From contig JBBSML010000013.1 of the NCBI GenBank assembly GCA_038233215.1, positions 1 through 64,000 on the forward strand: a stretch of 64,000 bases of DNA. Reading direction: 5' to 3'. A model generated the notes under the pieces. The model did not search any database. It saw nothing but the letters and a program-made list of their open reading frames with translations, and was not told the origin of the DNA. This DNA comes from JACDBZ01 sp038233215. Its GTDB lineage: Bacteria > Chloroflexota > Limnocylindria > QHBO01. A program made the translations under genes and the position numbers. This document shows, piece by piece, positions 30,747 through 39,341 of this stretch. The first letter of the stretch is position 1. Each line of letters opens with the position of its first letter.

Positions 30747-31825
30747 GCTCCCCCCACCTGCGCGCGTGGCGCGTGACCGATCCTGATGCCTGGAATGCAT
30801 TCGTTGAAGCCGCCCCGTATCACGCGTTCCCGCAGCTCTGGGAATGGGGTGAGGTGCGCGCGATGGGTGGTTGGCGGCCCGTGCGCCTGGCCATTGGCCC
30901 CTCCCGGGACCATCCGGTCGCCGGTGCGCAGCTGCTCCTGCGCCGCATGCCGATCGTCGGATGGCACCTTGCCTACGTCCCGCGCGGCCCGATCGGGGAG
31001 CTGAATGACCCGGAGGTGCGGGTCGCGCTCGTGGCTGCGTTGCGCGCCCTCGGGAAAGCCGAACGCATCGCCACGGTGCGCGCCGATCCCGAGGCGCAGA
31101 GCGAAACGCCGTACGGGCGTGCGCTGCTGGGGGCGCCGTGGCGCGCCGCTCCCAAGATCCAGCCGCAGACCACACGCGTGATCGAGCTCACGCCGGGCGA
31201 GCAGGCGCTCAAGGCCGCGCTGAAGCGGAAGCATCGGCAATACGTCAACAAGGCCGAGCGGTCGGGAGTGACGATCGAGCGCTTCGATGGCTCGATGCCG
31301 CCCGGGGTCGTCGGTCCCGCGCTGGCCGACTTCAACCGCATCTATCAATTCACGGCAAACCGCGCCGGATTCGTGGCGCGCCAGGCGTTTTACTACGAGC
31401 GGGTGTGGTCGATCTTCGCGCCCTCCGGTCGGGTTCGGCTGAGCTTCGCGGTTCGTGACGGCGAGCGCGTTGCTGTGCTCTTCCACTTCACCTGCGGCGA
31501 GCGGGCGGTCGAGTCCTACGGCGGCATGACCGATGCCGGCGCCGATGCCCGCGCCAACTACCTGCTCAAATGGGCCGCAATCGCCGACTTCGCGCGGGGG
31601 GGGTTTCGCGCATATGACATGTGGGGCCTGGCGACTGGCGGCATCCGCCAATTCAAGGAAGGATTCGGCGGTGAGGAGATCCAGTATGTCGGTGCCCGGG
31701 ACCTCGCTCTGAACGCTCCGATGGACGCCGCTCTGCGCATGGCCATCCCCGCTTACGGCCTCGCCCAGCGAGTTCGCGTGAAGGCCCTCGGCCGGGACAT
31801 CCATGAATCGCGCGAATCTGTATGA
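30743..31825 (+). CDS. FemABX-type peptidoglycan aminoacyltransferase, second copy
   Basis: A 360-residue FemABX protein with HAFPQLWEWGEVRAMGGW near residue 30, LKAALKRKHRQYVNKAERSG near 155, a central TANRAGFVARQ stretch and the C-terminal DMWGLATGGIRQFKEGFGGE. It adds amino acids from aminoacyl-tRNA to peptidoglycan precursors, like the copy before murE, but the two are clearly divergent. They may act on successive bridge positions, as FemX, FemA and FemB do in staphylococci. The start overlaps murE, and the stop overlaps the ybaK-like start. Confidence 0.87.
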   Translation: MSSPHLRAWRVTDPDAWNAFVEAAPYHAFPQLWEWGEVRAMGGWRPVRLAIGPSRDHPVAGAQLLLRRMPIVGWHLAYVPRGPIGELNDPEVRVALVAALRALGKAERIATVRADPEAQSETPYGRALLGAPWRAAPKIQPQTTRVIELTPGEQALKAALKRKHRQYVNKAERSGVTIERFDGSMPPGVVGPALADFNRIYQFTANRAGFVARQAFYYERVWSIFAPSGRVRLSFAVRDGERVAVLFHFTCGERAVESYGGMTDAGADARANYLLKWAAIADFARGGFRAYDMWGLATGGIRQFKEGFGGEEIQYVGARDLALNAPMDAALRMAIPAYGLAQRVRVKALGRDIHESRESV

Positions 31826-32325
31826 CCGCCGATCTGCTCGATCCTGGCGTCCGCCGGCGGCTCGAAGAGGTCGGCGTCGACTTCGAGGTCATGGCCTGCG
31901 ACCCCGACCTCGCCGACACGGCTGCATTCGTCGAGGCGTACGGCGTGCCGCTGGATCGGAGCGCCAACACGATCGTGGTCGCCTCCAAAGGCGCGGAACC
32001 CACCCATGTTGCCTGCGTCGTGCTGGCCACGACCTCGCTGGATGTCAATCGGGCGGTGCGACGAGAGATGGGCGTCCGCAAGGCCTCGTTTGCAGGCGCC
32101 GATCCGGTCCGCGCGCTGACCGGCATGGAGATCGGCGGGGTCACGCCGTTCGGCCTCCCGGAAGGCATGCCAATCCTGGTCGACGCGCGGGTCATGGACG
32201 CGCCCTGGATCGTGCTGGGTGGCGGAAATCGGTCATCCAAGCTGAAGGTGGCGCCGGACGCTTTGCGCAGGCTGCCGGCGTTGCGGGTGGTCGTTGGCCT
32301 CGCCGCTCTCAAGCGCGACCCTTGA
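31822..32325 (+). CDS. YbaK/prolyl-tRNA deacylase-family protein
   Basis: A 167-residue single-domain protein of the YbaK/INS fold. It shows SANTIVVASKGAEPTHVACVVLA near residue 50, the lysine-containing RREMGVRKASFAG segment near 80, and GGVTPFGLPEGMPILVDA near 108, where the GxxxPh loop binds the tRNA end. Family members hydrolyse mischarged Cys-, Ala- or Ser-tRNA. It overlaps the FemX-type gene by ATGA, suggesting the two share a tRNA theme, although this is only contextual. It is the last gene of the topA-to-ybaK run. Confidence 0.88.
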   Translation: MTADLLDPGVRRRLEEVGVDFEVMACDPDLADTAAFVEAYGVPLDRSANTIVVASKGAEPTHVACVVLATTSLDVNRAVRREMGVRKASFAGADPVRALTGMEIGGVTPFGLPEGMPILVDARVMDAPWIVLGGGNRSSKLKVAPDALRRLPALRVVVGLAALKRDP

Positions 32326-32458
32326 TCAGATAGCCCGCTCTGCGCGCTCTGGACGTTCTCGCTGAACGGCGCTACCCGGGCACATGGACCGGACCGGCCG
32401 CACTCACCGGGTGTCGAAGCGTCCTTTCCGCCGTCGGTCGGCCGCGGTTGGTGCGTGC

Positions 32459-32464
32459 TAGCAT
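32459..32464 (+). promoter_or_regulatory. -10-like hexamer TAGCAT before the rel gene
   Basis: It lies 10 nt before the ATG, leaving a leader of only a few bases. No convincing -35 box is seen. Confidence 0.38.
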
Positions 32465-32474
32465 CGGGAGTCCT

Positions 32475-34715
32475 ATGGCTCAGCTGGCACGCTTCTCCCC
32501 GGCGGCCGTCGTGCAACGGATCACGCGCGGTGGCGAGGCGGTGGGCGAGCATCTGCACACGATCGACGACATCGTGGCGGAGGCGCAACGCCATCGAGCG
32601 CACGCCGATGAGAATCTGCTCCGACGAGCCTATGAGACCGCCGTCACCGCCCACGACGGCCAGTTGCGCAGCTCAGGCGAGCCATACGTCACCCATCCTG
32701 TTGAGGTCGCCTACTACCTGGCTACCCTCCAGATGGACGCGGAGACACTGGCAGCAGCGCTGCTCCACGACGTGCCAGAGGACACCGATTACACGCTTCC
32801 GGAGATCGAGAAGCGGTTCGGCCGCGAGGTGGCGCGGCTGGTCGATGGCGTGACGAAGCTCTCCAAGTTCGGATCAGCACGGACGATCGAGGAGCAGCAG
32901 GCCGAGAACATCCGGAAGATGTTCATGGCCATGGCCGAGGACGTCCGAGTCGTGATCATCAAGCTCGCCGATCGGCTGCACAACATGCGAACGCTCCTGT
33001 TCCTGCCGGCCGATAAGCAGCAGCGGATCGCGCGCCAGACGATGGAGATCTACGCGCCGCTGGCCCATCGGCTCGGCATGTGGCAGATCAAGTGGGAGCT
33101 CGAGGACCTGGCCTTCAAGTACCTTGAGCCCGACAAGTACCGCCAGCTGGTCGAGATGCTCACCGACCGGCGACGGGCACGTGAGAGCTTCGTCAGCAAG
33201 AGCATCGGAATCCTGCGTAAGGAGCTCGCCAAGGTCGGCATCACCGCGGAGATCAGCGGACGTCCCAAGCACCTCTATTCGATCGCCAGGAAGATGGAAC
33301 GCAAGGGATCCGAATTCACCGAGATCTACGATCTGCACGCGATCCGCGTGCTCGTCACTGAGGTGAAGGACTGTTACGCCACGCTTGGTGTGGTGCATTC
33401 GCTGTGGCGACCGGTGCCGGGGCAGTTTGATGACTACATCGCCATGCCGAAGGCGAACATGTATCAGTCACTGCACACGGCAGTCATCGGTCCAGAAGCG
33501 AAGCCGCTCGAGGTCCAGATCCGCACCTATCAGATGCACGAGGTTTCTGAGGCGGGCATCGCAGCGCATTGGCGTTACAAGGAGGGGTCGCGCGGCGACC
33601 GCCGCTACGACGAAAAGCTGGCATGGGTGCGGCAGCTGATTGACTGGCAGCGCGAGGTCAGCGACGCAACCGAGTTCGTCGAGGGCATCAAGCTCGACGT
33701 GTTCCAGGACCAGGTCTTCGTCTTCACGCCGAAGGGCGACGTCAAGGACCTGCCGGCCGGTGCCACGACGCTCGATTTCGCGTACCGGATTCATACCGAC
33801 GTCGGTCACCGCACCATCGGCACCAAGGTCAACAACCGCCTGGTGCCGCTCGATTACAAGCTCCGAAACGGCGACATCGTCGAGATCGTGACCACCAAAG
33901 CGGCCCACGGGCCGAGTCGCGACTGGATGAACATCGTGCGCACCAGCCACGCCAAGGAAAAGATTCGGGCCTGGTTCAAGAGGCAGCAGCGCGACGAGAA
34001 CATCACCCAGGGCAAAGACCTCCTCGACCGCGAGCTTCGTCGCCTCGCTCACGAGACCCTGGCCTCCGTTGACGCGGTGAAGCTGGCCGAGATTGCCGCG
34101 CAATACCGATTCCGCGAGATGGACGACTTCTACGCGGCCATCGGGTATGGCGCTGTTTCGTCGGCAAGTGTGGTCAGCAAACTCGAGATCCACGATGACG
34201 CGGCCATCACGCTGCCCGAGGAGGCGCCGCCGGCGGCTCCTTCAACGACCGGTGTGAAGGTCAAGGGCGTCGGCGACCTGTTGGTGCGGTTCGCCAAATG
34301 TTGCTCACCGATCCCGGGCGACGACATCACCGGCTATGTCACGCGCGGCAGGGGCGTGACGGTGCACCGTGCGTCGTGTCCGTCGGTCCTGTCGGAGCGT
34401 GACATCGAGCGCCTCATCGACGTCGAGTGGGAGCTGGCCGGTCAGCAGACCTATCCGATCACGGTTCGCATCTCGGCACTCGACCGGCCGGGACTCTTGA
34501 GCGATATCACCAACGTGGTGGCCGAGTACAAGGTCAACATCGTGGCGGCCTCGGTCGCGACCCACGCCGATGGCACGGCGGTCATCACCGCCACCTTCAA
34601 GGTCGAGTCGCTCCAGCAGCTCGCGCGCGTTCTTGCCAAGATCGAGCGACTGCGCGACGTCACTTCGGTCACGCGCGAGGCGAGATACGGGATGATAGTT
34701 CCACCGATGGGGTGA
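32475..34715 (+). CDS. rel: Bifunctional (p)ppGpp synthetase/hydrolase
   Basis: A 746-residue RelA/SpoT homologue. The hydrolase domain keeps the HD motif LLHDVPEDTDY near residue 96, so it should be bifunctional. The synthetase domain has GRPKHLYSIARKM near 263 and KANMYQSLHTA near 325. A TGS domain (VFTPKGDVKDLP) lies near residue 417, a zinc-finger-like stretch (RFAKCCSPIPGDDI) near 602 and a C-terminal ACT domain (LDRPGLLSDITNVVAEYKVN) near 675. It makes and degrades the alarmone (p)ppGpp on ribosomes. Position between ybaK and hisS is common in high-GC bacteria. Confidence 0.95.
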   Translation: MAQLARFSPAAVVQRITRGGEAVGEHLHTIDDIVAEAQRHRAHADENLLRRAYETAVTAHDGQLRSSGEPYVTHPVEVAYYLATLQMDAETLAAALLHDVPEDTDYTLPEIEKRFGREVARLVDGVTKLSKFGSARTIEEQQAENIRKMFMAMAEDVRVVIIKLADRLHNMRTLLFLPADKQQRIARQTMEIYAPLAHRLGMWQIKWELEDLAFKYLEPDKYRQLVEMLTDRRRARESFVSKSIGILRKELAKVGITAEISGRPKHLYSIARKMERKGSEFTEIYDLHAIRVLVTEVKDCYATLGVVHSLWRPVPGQFDDYIAMPKANMYQSLHTAVIGPEAKPLEVQIRTYQMHEVSEAGIAAHWRYKEGSRGDRRYDEKLAWVRQLIDWQREVSDATEFVEGIKLDVFQDQVFVFTPKGDVKDLPAGATTLDFAYRIHTDVGHRTIGTKVNNRLVPLDYKLRNGDIVEIVTTKAAHGPSRDWMNIVRTSHAKEKIRAWFKRQQRDENITQGKDLLDRELRRLAHETLASVDAVKLAEIAAQYRFREMDDFYAAIGYGAVSSASVVSKLEIHDDAAITLPEEAPPAAPSTTGVKVKGVGDLLVRFAKCCSPIPGDDITGYVTRGRGVTVHRASCPSVLSERDIERLIDVEWELAGQQTYPITVRISALDRPGLLSDITNVVAEYKVNIVAASVATHADGTAVITATFKVESLQQLARVLAKIERLRDVTSVTREARYGMIVPPMG

Positions 34716-34776
34716 TGAAGGATTCCTGTCAGATTCTCGCCCGACGAGAGCTAGGTCGACTCCGGCGGCGCGCGCA

Positions 34777-34864
34777 CTCGACGCCACTGAGCGTGGTCGA
34801 GCCTTGCAATCCTGTCCATCGGTCAAGGAAGAACTGGGGTTCTGATGACAGGTTGTTGACCGAT
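34777..34864 (+). ncRNA. Structured RNA candidate with interleaved (pseudoknot-like) pairing
   Basis: Between rel and hisS, CTCGAC(GC)CAC pairs with GTGGTCGAG. Next, CCTGTC (34811) can pair with GACAGG (34847), and ATCGGTCAA (34818) with TTGACCGAT (34856). The second pair is interleaved with the first, and AGAAC-TGGG-GTTCT forms a small hairpin inside both. This a-b-a'-b' order gives a pseudoknot or two exclusive folds. It could be a rel 3' structure, a small RNA or a regulator. It is not a T-box by sequence. Confidence 0.4.
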
Positions 34865-34943
34865 CCGTTCGCGAATCGCCGCCGAGCCGGGCGTCGATGC
34901 GGTCGTCGGCCACGCATATCACACGACCGCCGGCCGGCCCCGA

Positions 34944-34949
34944 TAGACT
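34944..34949 (+). promoter_or_regulatory. -10-like hexamer TAGACT before hisS
   Basis: It lies 7 nt before the hisS ATG, implying initiation at the start codon. The structured segment upstream would then not be part of this transcript. Confidence 0.4.
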
Positions 34950-34956
34950 CCGACGC

Positions 34957-36216
34957 ATGGCCAAGATGATGAGCGCGCCCCGTGGCACGCGCGATCTGTT
35001 GCCTGAAGACACGCCAGCCTGGGATCGGGTGGAGGGGGTTGCGCGCGACCTGTCGCGCCGATACGCATTCGAGCGCATCGAGGTCCCGCTGTTCGAGCGC
35101 GTTGAACTCTTTGCCCGCGGCTTGGGAGAGACCTCGGACGCCGTCGAGAAGGAGATGTTCCGGGTCTCCGGCGCCAAGGGCAGCCAGGAGGAGGCCGCGC
35201 CGTGGGCATTGCGCCCCGAGCCTACGGCCGGAATCGTGCGCGCCTTCATCGAGCACGGCATGCACGTGCGGCCGGGGCCGCTGCGGCTGACGCTCATCGG
35301 CCCCATGTTCCGGTACGACCGACCGCAGGCTGGTCGGTACCGTCAGTTCAGCCAGTGGGACGTGGAGGTCATCGGCGACCCTGGACCCGCGGTTGACGCT
35401 GAGCTGATCGAGCTCGGACAACGCTTTTATGCCGACGTGGGATTGACCGATGCAGGTGCTCGCGTCAACTCGATCGGCGACGCCGCGTGCCGTCCCGCGT
35501 ATCGCGACGCGCTCATCGGCTACTTCAGCACTCATGAGGAACGGCTGAGCAAGGATTCACGCCGTCGCCTGCGTGTCAACCCGTTGCGGGTATTAGATGA
35601 CAAGGCGCTCCCGGAAGACCTTGCCGCCGATGCGCCGCGAGGAATCGATCACCTGTGCGGAGACTGCCGCGACCACTTCGACACGGTTCAAGGACTTCTG
35701 GAGGAGCTGGGTGTTCGCTACGAGCTGGACCATCGCCTGGTGCGCGGGCTCGACTATTACACCCGAACCGCGTTCGAGTTTTACGTGTCCGGCCGCGAGG
35801 GCCAGCAGCAGGCGCTCGGTGGAGGCGGCCGCTACGACGGCCTGGTGGAGCTGCTTGGCGGTCGGGACACGCCGGGCATCGGCTTCGGGATCGGCCTGGA
35901 CCGAACGATCCTGGCCATGCAGGAACAGGGGATCACCCTGCCGCAGCGAGCGCCCCTGGTCGCGATTCTTGGCATCGGCGACGATCAAGTCCGCCGGCTG
36001 CAGATCGCGACAAGGTTGCGCGAGGGCGGGATTGCCGTGCGACCGGACGGATCGAGCCGCAAGCTGGGCAAACAGCTCGAGTCGGCCGTGAAGGCCGGGG
36101 CGCGCTGGGCGGTCATCATCGGCGAGCGAGAAGCACTGGCGCTCAAGGACCTGGCCAGCGGTGAGCAGCGGGACGCCGTCTCCGTCGACGACATCGCGAT
36201 GGCTGTCAGCGAATGA
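34957..36216 (+). CDS. hisS: Histidyl-tRNA synthetase
   Basis: A 419-residue class II synthetase that charges tRNA-His. Motif 2 appears as GPMFRYDRPQAGRYRQFSQWD near residue 112, the histidine-binding loop GLDYYTRTAFEFY near 265 and motif 3 as GGGGRYDGLVELLGG and GFGIGLDR near 290-315. A C-terminal anticodon-binding domain starts near residue 330. The length is typical of bacteria. It converges with a leftward membrane-protein gene whose stop overlaps its 3' end by about 11 nt. Confidence 0.95.
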   Translation: MAKMMSAPRGTRDLLPEDTPAWDRVEGVARDLSRRYAFERIEVPLFERVELFARGLGETSDAVEKEMFRVSGAKGSQEEAAPWALRPEPTAGIVRAFIEHGMHVRPGPLRLTLIGPMFRYDRPQAGRYRQFSQWDVEVIGDPGPAVDAELIELGQRFYADVGLTDAGARVNSIGDAACRPAYRDALIGYFSTHEERLSKDSRRRLRVNPLRVLDDKALPEDLAADAPRGIDHLCGDCRDHFDTVQGLLEELGVRYELDHRLVRGLDYYTRTAFEFYVSGREGQQQALGGGGRYDGLVELLGGRDTPGIGFGIGLDRTILAMQEQGITLPQRAPLVAILGIGDDQVRRLQIATRLREGGIAVRPDGSSRKLGKQLESAVKAGARWAVIIGEREALALKDLASGEQRDAVSVDDIAMAVSE

Positions 36217-37021
36217 AGCCGCTCGCGATCGTGATCGTGACGCTGGCGATGAGACCCATCAACATCACCATGACCACCACACCGGCCGTATAGCCGAACG
36301 CGTAGCGTTGTGGCCGGTCGCCGAGGTCGTCGCGGAGGGCAGAGAGCGGAGCCACCGCGTCGCCACCGGACGTGGCAGCGCGTCGCGCATCCGCGGCGGC
36401 GATCATCGCCCGAGCGGCGAGCCGGCGCTCCTCGTCCTCGATCGCGCCCGCGGCGCGTCGCATCTCGGTGCGGTCGCCTGGTTCATCGGACCACCAGGCG
36501 ACCCATTCGGTCAGTGCCATGCGCTCGAATCGCTGCCACGGCGTATCGCTCGGCAGCAACTCCAGGCGTGCTCGCGCTTCGTCGGTCCGGCCGCTCGCCG
36601 CCAGGAGTTCGATTCGCAGCGGGCGCAGCCCCAGGGTGTCGGGGAGTGCATCGACCATGGCCGGGGTCGCGCGTGGCAGGGCCGTCAGCCGTCGGCCGAT
36701 CTCGGCCTGCCATCGTTCCGTCTCCCACCCGTTCAACCAGGTCATCACGTCGTGGGCGCGCCGCACGCCGGCGGGCTGCACGAGGAGCCAGAGCGGCGCC
36801 ATGACCGCCGCGAACACGGCCGCATCGACGATCTGCCGAAGTGGGGTGCCGAGGATGCGGAACAGCATCCCATCGGCGAGGTAGGCGGCGACCAGTCCCG
36901 CGGAGAGTCCGACCACGGCCGGCCGGATCGGCCCGAGCGATTCGGCACGCTGGAAGGCGTCGCGCAGCGCTCGAGCGCGGGGATGCGATTCGGGCGTGCG
37001 CGATCGAAGAGAGCGGAACAT
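36206..37021 (-). CDS. Membrane protein of unknown function
   Basis: A 271-residue protein with two hydrophobic helices near the N-terminus (PAVVGLSAGLVAAYLADGML and AAVFAAVMAPLWLLV). A long soluble helical part holding arginine/alanine-rich repeats follows, then a last helix at the C-terminus (GVVVMVMLMGLIASVTITI). The soluble part (QAEIGRRLTALPRATPAMVDA, then DEARARLELLPSDTPWQRF) resembles TPR-like bookkeeping of helices. No family is recognised. The start at MFRSLRS is chosen because TATCAT lies 8 nt upstream on the same strand, the leaderless layout used here. It is divergent from aspS. Confidence 0.7.
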   Translation of the reverse strand: MFRSLRSRTPESHPRARALRDAFQRAESLGPIRPAVVGLSAGLVAAYLADGMLFRILGTPLRQIVDAAVFAAVMAPLWLLVQPAGVRRAHDVMTWLNGWETERWQAEIGRRLTALPRATPAMVDALPDTLGLRPLRIELLAASGRTDEARARLELLPSDTPWQRFERMALTEWVAWWSDEPGDRTEMRRAAGAIEDEERRLAARAMIAAADARRAATSGGDAVAPLSALRDDLGDRPQRYAFGYTAGVVVMVMLMGLIASVTITIASGFIR

Positions 37022-37029
37022 CGGCGAGG

Positions 37030-37057
37030 ATGATAGCCCGCCCCCATCGGCTACCAT
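37030..37057. promoter_or_regulatory. Compact divergent promoter pair (membrane protein / aspS)
   Basis: The 46-bp gap between the two divergent start codons holds TATCAT reading left (37035-37030, 8 nt before its ATG) and TACCAT reading right (37052-37057, 10 nt before the aspS ATG). Both genes would be nearly leaderless. Confidence 0.4.
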
Positions 37058-37067
37058 GGCCCCTCCC

Positions 37068-38852
37068 ATGAGCACCTCCTTCCGTACCCACACCTGCGGC
37101 GAGCTGCGCTCCGATCACGTCGGCGAGCGTGTGACGCTGGCCGGTTGGGTGCACCGCCGCCGCGATCACGGCCATCTCGCCTTCTTTGACCTGCGCGACC
37201 GGCACGGCATCACCCAGGTGGTCACGAACGCGGAGGACGCTGCCGAGGCCCACGCGGCGGCCGAGCCGGCGCGCAACGAGTGGGTGGTGCAGGTCGACGG
37301 CGTCGTGCGCTCGCGGCCGGAGCGCACCGCGAACGCGGAGCTGGCGACCGGTGAGGTCGAGGTCGCGGTGGATCGGTTCACCGTCCTGAACCCCTCGAAG
37401 GTGCCGCCGTTCTACATCAACGAGGAGCAGCCCGGCCTGGACGAGTCGCTGCGCTTGAAGCATCGGTACCTGGATCTTCGCCGTCCGCAGATGCAGGCTC
37501 GCATGCTGATGCGTTCACGCCTCGCATCGGCCATCCGCAAGGCGCTCGAGGACGATGGCTTCGTCGAGATCGAGACGCCCACGCTCATTCGCAGCACTCC
37601 AGAAGGGGCGCGCGACTTCGTGGTGCCTTCGCGCCTGCGGCCGGGCGAGTTCTACGCGCTCCCGCAGTCACCGCAGATCCTCAAGCAGCTGCTCATGGTG
37701 GCCGGCTACGACCGCTATTTCCAGCTCGCGCACGCCTACCGCGACGAGGACATGCGCGGTGACCGCCAGCCGGAGCACACCCAGGTGGACATCGAGATGA
37801 GCTTCGTGACCGAGGAGGACGTCATCGCCACCGTGGAGCGCATGGTCACGCGCGTCGCCAGAGAGATCCTTCCTGAGCGGCCGATCCTGAGTGAGCCCTT
37901 CCCACGGCTGACCTATGCGGACGCCATGGACCGATACGGCTCCGACAAGCCCGATATTCGCTTTGGCCTCGAGCTGGTCGACCTCTCGGATATCGTGCGC
38001 CAAGTCGACTTCCGGGTCTTCTCCGAGCCTCTTGCCGCGGGAGGCGCGGTCTTCGGCCTCACGGCGCCGGGCTGCGGCGACTATTCGCGCAAGCAGCTCG
38101 ACGAGCTGATCGACCTTGCCAAGCGCCACGGAGCTAAGGGGCTGGTCCACCTGTCCGTGCAGGACGACGGCTCGCTTCACGGTCCGGCCGCTAAGTTCGT
38201 TTCGGGTCGTGACGCTGACCTGCTTGCCGCCGTTGGCGCCTCGTCTGGCGATCTTGTCCTGATCGTCGCCGATGCCGACGGCGTGGCTGCTGCCGAGGCG
38301 CTCGGCCACGTGCGATTGGCGATGGGGGATCGGCTCGGCCTGCGCCAGCCGGGCGTGCTCGGTTACGTCTGGGTCCATCGGTTCCCGATGTACACCTGGG
38401 ATGCCGAGGGCAAGCGCTGGGATGCGACTCACAACCCGTTCAGCGCACCGGCACCCGAGGACCTTGAGCGCCTCGAATCCGACCCCGGCAGCGTTCGAGC
38501 GCAGCAGTACGACCTGGCCCTCAACGGCTGGGAGTCGGGCGGCGGCTCGATCCGCATCCACCAGCGCGAGCTGCTCGAGAAATCGTTCGCGCTCATGGGC
38601 CACACCGTCGACGGCATGCGTGACCAGTTCGGCGCCCTGCTCGACGCCCTCGAGTACGGCGCCCCGCCGCACGGCGGGATCGCCATCGGTCTCGACCGAT
38701 GGGCAGCCCTCTACGCCGAGGTCGACAACATTCGCGAAGTCATGGCGTTCCCGAAGACCCAGTCTGGGGCGGATCTCATGATGGACGCGCCCTCGCCGAT
38801 CACGCAGAAGCAGCTCGACGAGCTCCGCCTACGCATTCTCGAAGGCGACTGA
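37068..38852 (+). CDS. aspS: Aspartyl-tRNA synthetase
   Basis: A 594-residue class II synthetase of the long bacterial type. An N-terminal OB-fold anticodon domain (VTLAGWVHRRRDHGHLAFFDLRD near residue 22) is followed by the catalytic core with motif 2 YRDEDMRGDRQPEHTQVDIE near 223. A bacterial GAD insertion follows, then motif 3 GIAIGLDRWAAL near 538. It joins aspartate to tRNA-Asp. Whether it also charges tRNA-Asn cannot be decided from these motifs. Another ATG four codons upstream is possible. A short monooxygenase-like gene follows after 4 nt. Confidence 0.95.
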   Translation: MSTSFRTHTCGELRSDHVGERVTLAGWVHRRRDHGHLAFFDLRDRHGITQVVTNAEDAAEAHAAAEPARNEWVVQVDGVVRSRPERTANAELATGEVEVAVDRFTVLNPSKVPPFYINEEQPGLDESLRLKHRYLDLRRPQMQARMLMRSRLASAIRKALEDDGFVEIETPTLIRSTPEGARDFVVPSRLRPGEFYALPQSPQILKQLLMVAGYDRYFQLAHAYRDEDMRGDRQPEHTQVDIEMSFVTEEDVIATVERMVTRVAREILPERPILSEPFPRLTYADAMDRYGSDKPDIRFGLELVDLSDIVRQVDFRVFSEPLAAGGAVFGLTAPGCGDYSRKQLDELIDLAKRHGAKGLVHLSVQDDGSLHGPAAKFVSGRDADLLAAVGASSGDLVLIVADADGVAAAEALGHVRLAMGDRLGLRQPGVLGYVWVHRFPMYTWDAEGKRWDATHNPFSAPAPEDLERLESDPGSVRAQQYDLALNGWESGGGSIRIHQRELLEKSFALMGHTVDGMRDQFGALLDALEYGAPPHGGIAIGLDRWAALYAEVDNIREVMAFPKTQSGADLMMDAPSPITQKQLDELRLRILEGD

Positions 38853-38856
38853 GCCG

Positions 38857-39165
38857 ATGGTGCGTTTCGGCCTCCACGGCTCCATCGTGGCTCAGCCCGG
38901 ACAACGCGGGGCGCTCGTCGAGCACATGCTGGAGGCGTCGCGGCTCATGGACGACGCGCCTGGGTGTGAGCTCTACCTGGTCAGCGTTTCCGAGACAGAC
39001 GACGACGCGGTCTGGATCACCGAGGTGTGGCGAACCGAGGCCGACCACGACGCCTCGCTGTCACTGCCTGGCGTCCCCGAGCTGATCGGCCGCGCGCGTC
39101 CGCTCATCGCCCGAATGGGAGACTCGCAGCGCCTGCGGGTTCTTGGCGAGGGTCGACCGGGATGA
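38857..39165 (+). CDS. ABM-domain (antibiotic biosynthesis monooxygenase-like) protein
   Basis: A 102-residue protein with the dimeric alpha-beta-barrel ABM pattern. GSIVAQPGQRGALVEHMLEA opens the domain, PGCELYLVSVSETDDDAVWI forms two strands, and EVWRTEADHDASLSLPGV is the characteristic motif leading to the last helix. Members include quinol and heme-cleaving monooxygenases, and many are of unknown function. It starts just after aspS and may be read from the same mRNA. Its stop overlaps the next tiny gene by ATGA. Confidence 0.82.
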   Translation: MVRFGLHGSIVAQPGQRGALVEHMLEASRLMDDAPGCELYLVSVSETDDDAVWITEVWRTEADHDASLSLPGVPELIGRARPLIARMGDSQRLRVLGEGRPG

Positions 39166-39341
39166 GCTGGCGGTGGGCCATCGTCGTGTTGTTGGCCACC
39201 TTGTTCGTCGGGCCCAGGATGCTCCGGGTGATCGCAGATCCCGGGCCACTACCGCGTCTGCACCGAGAACGCGGGAGACGGATGTTGCACGCCGATCGAG
39301 ATCGTGGCCCCGTGACGGATCAGTCGTCCGCTGGGAGGTAA
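39162..39341 (+). CDS. Small membrane-anchored protein
   Basis: A 59-residue frame overlapping the ABM gene by ATGA. It has an N-terminal hydrophobic helix (WAIVVLLATLFVGPRML) and an arginine-rich polar tail. The tail's last seven codons run over the 3' end of ectC on the other strand. Coupled translation and the plausible helix support it. Lack of any known family and of its own ribosome-binding site weigh against it. Confidence 0.42.
   Translation: MSWRWAIVVLLATLFVGPRMLRVIADPGPLPRLHRERGRRMLHADRDRGPVTDQSSAGR

Noticed and set aside
34716..34956. T-box leader upstream of hisS
   Set aside because: The conserved T-box antiterminator sequence and a terminator with a T-run are absent. The -10-like box is adjacent to the start codon.
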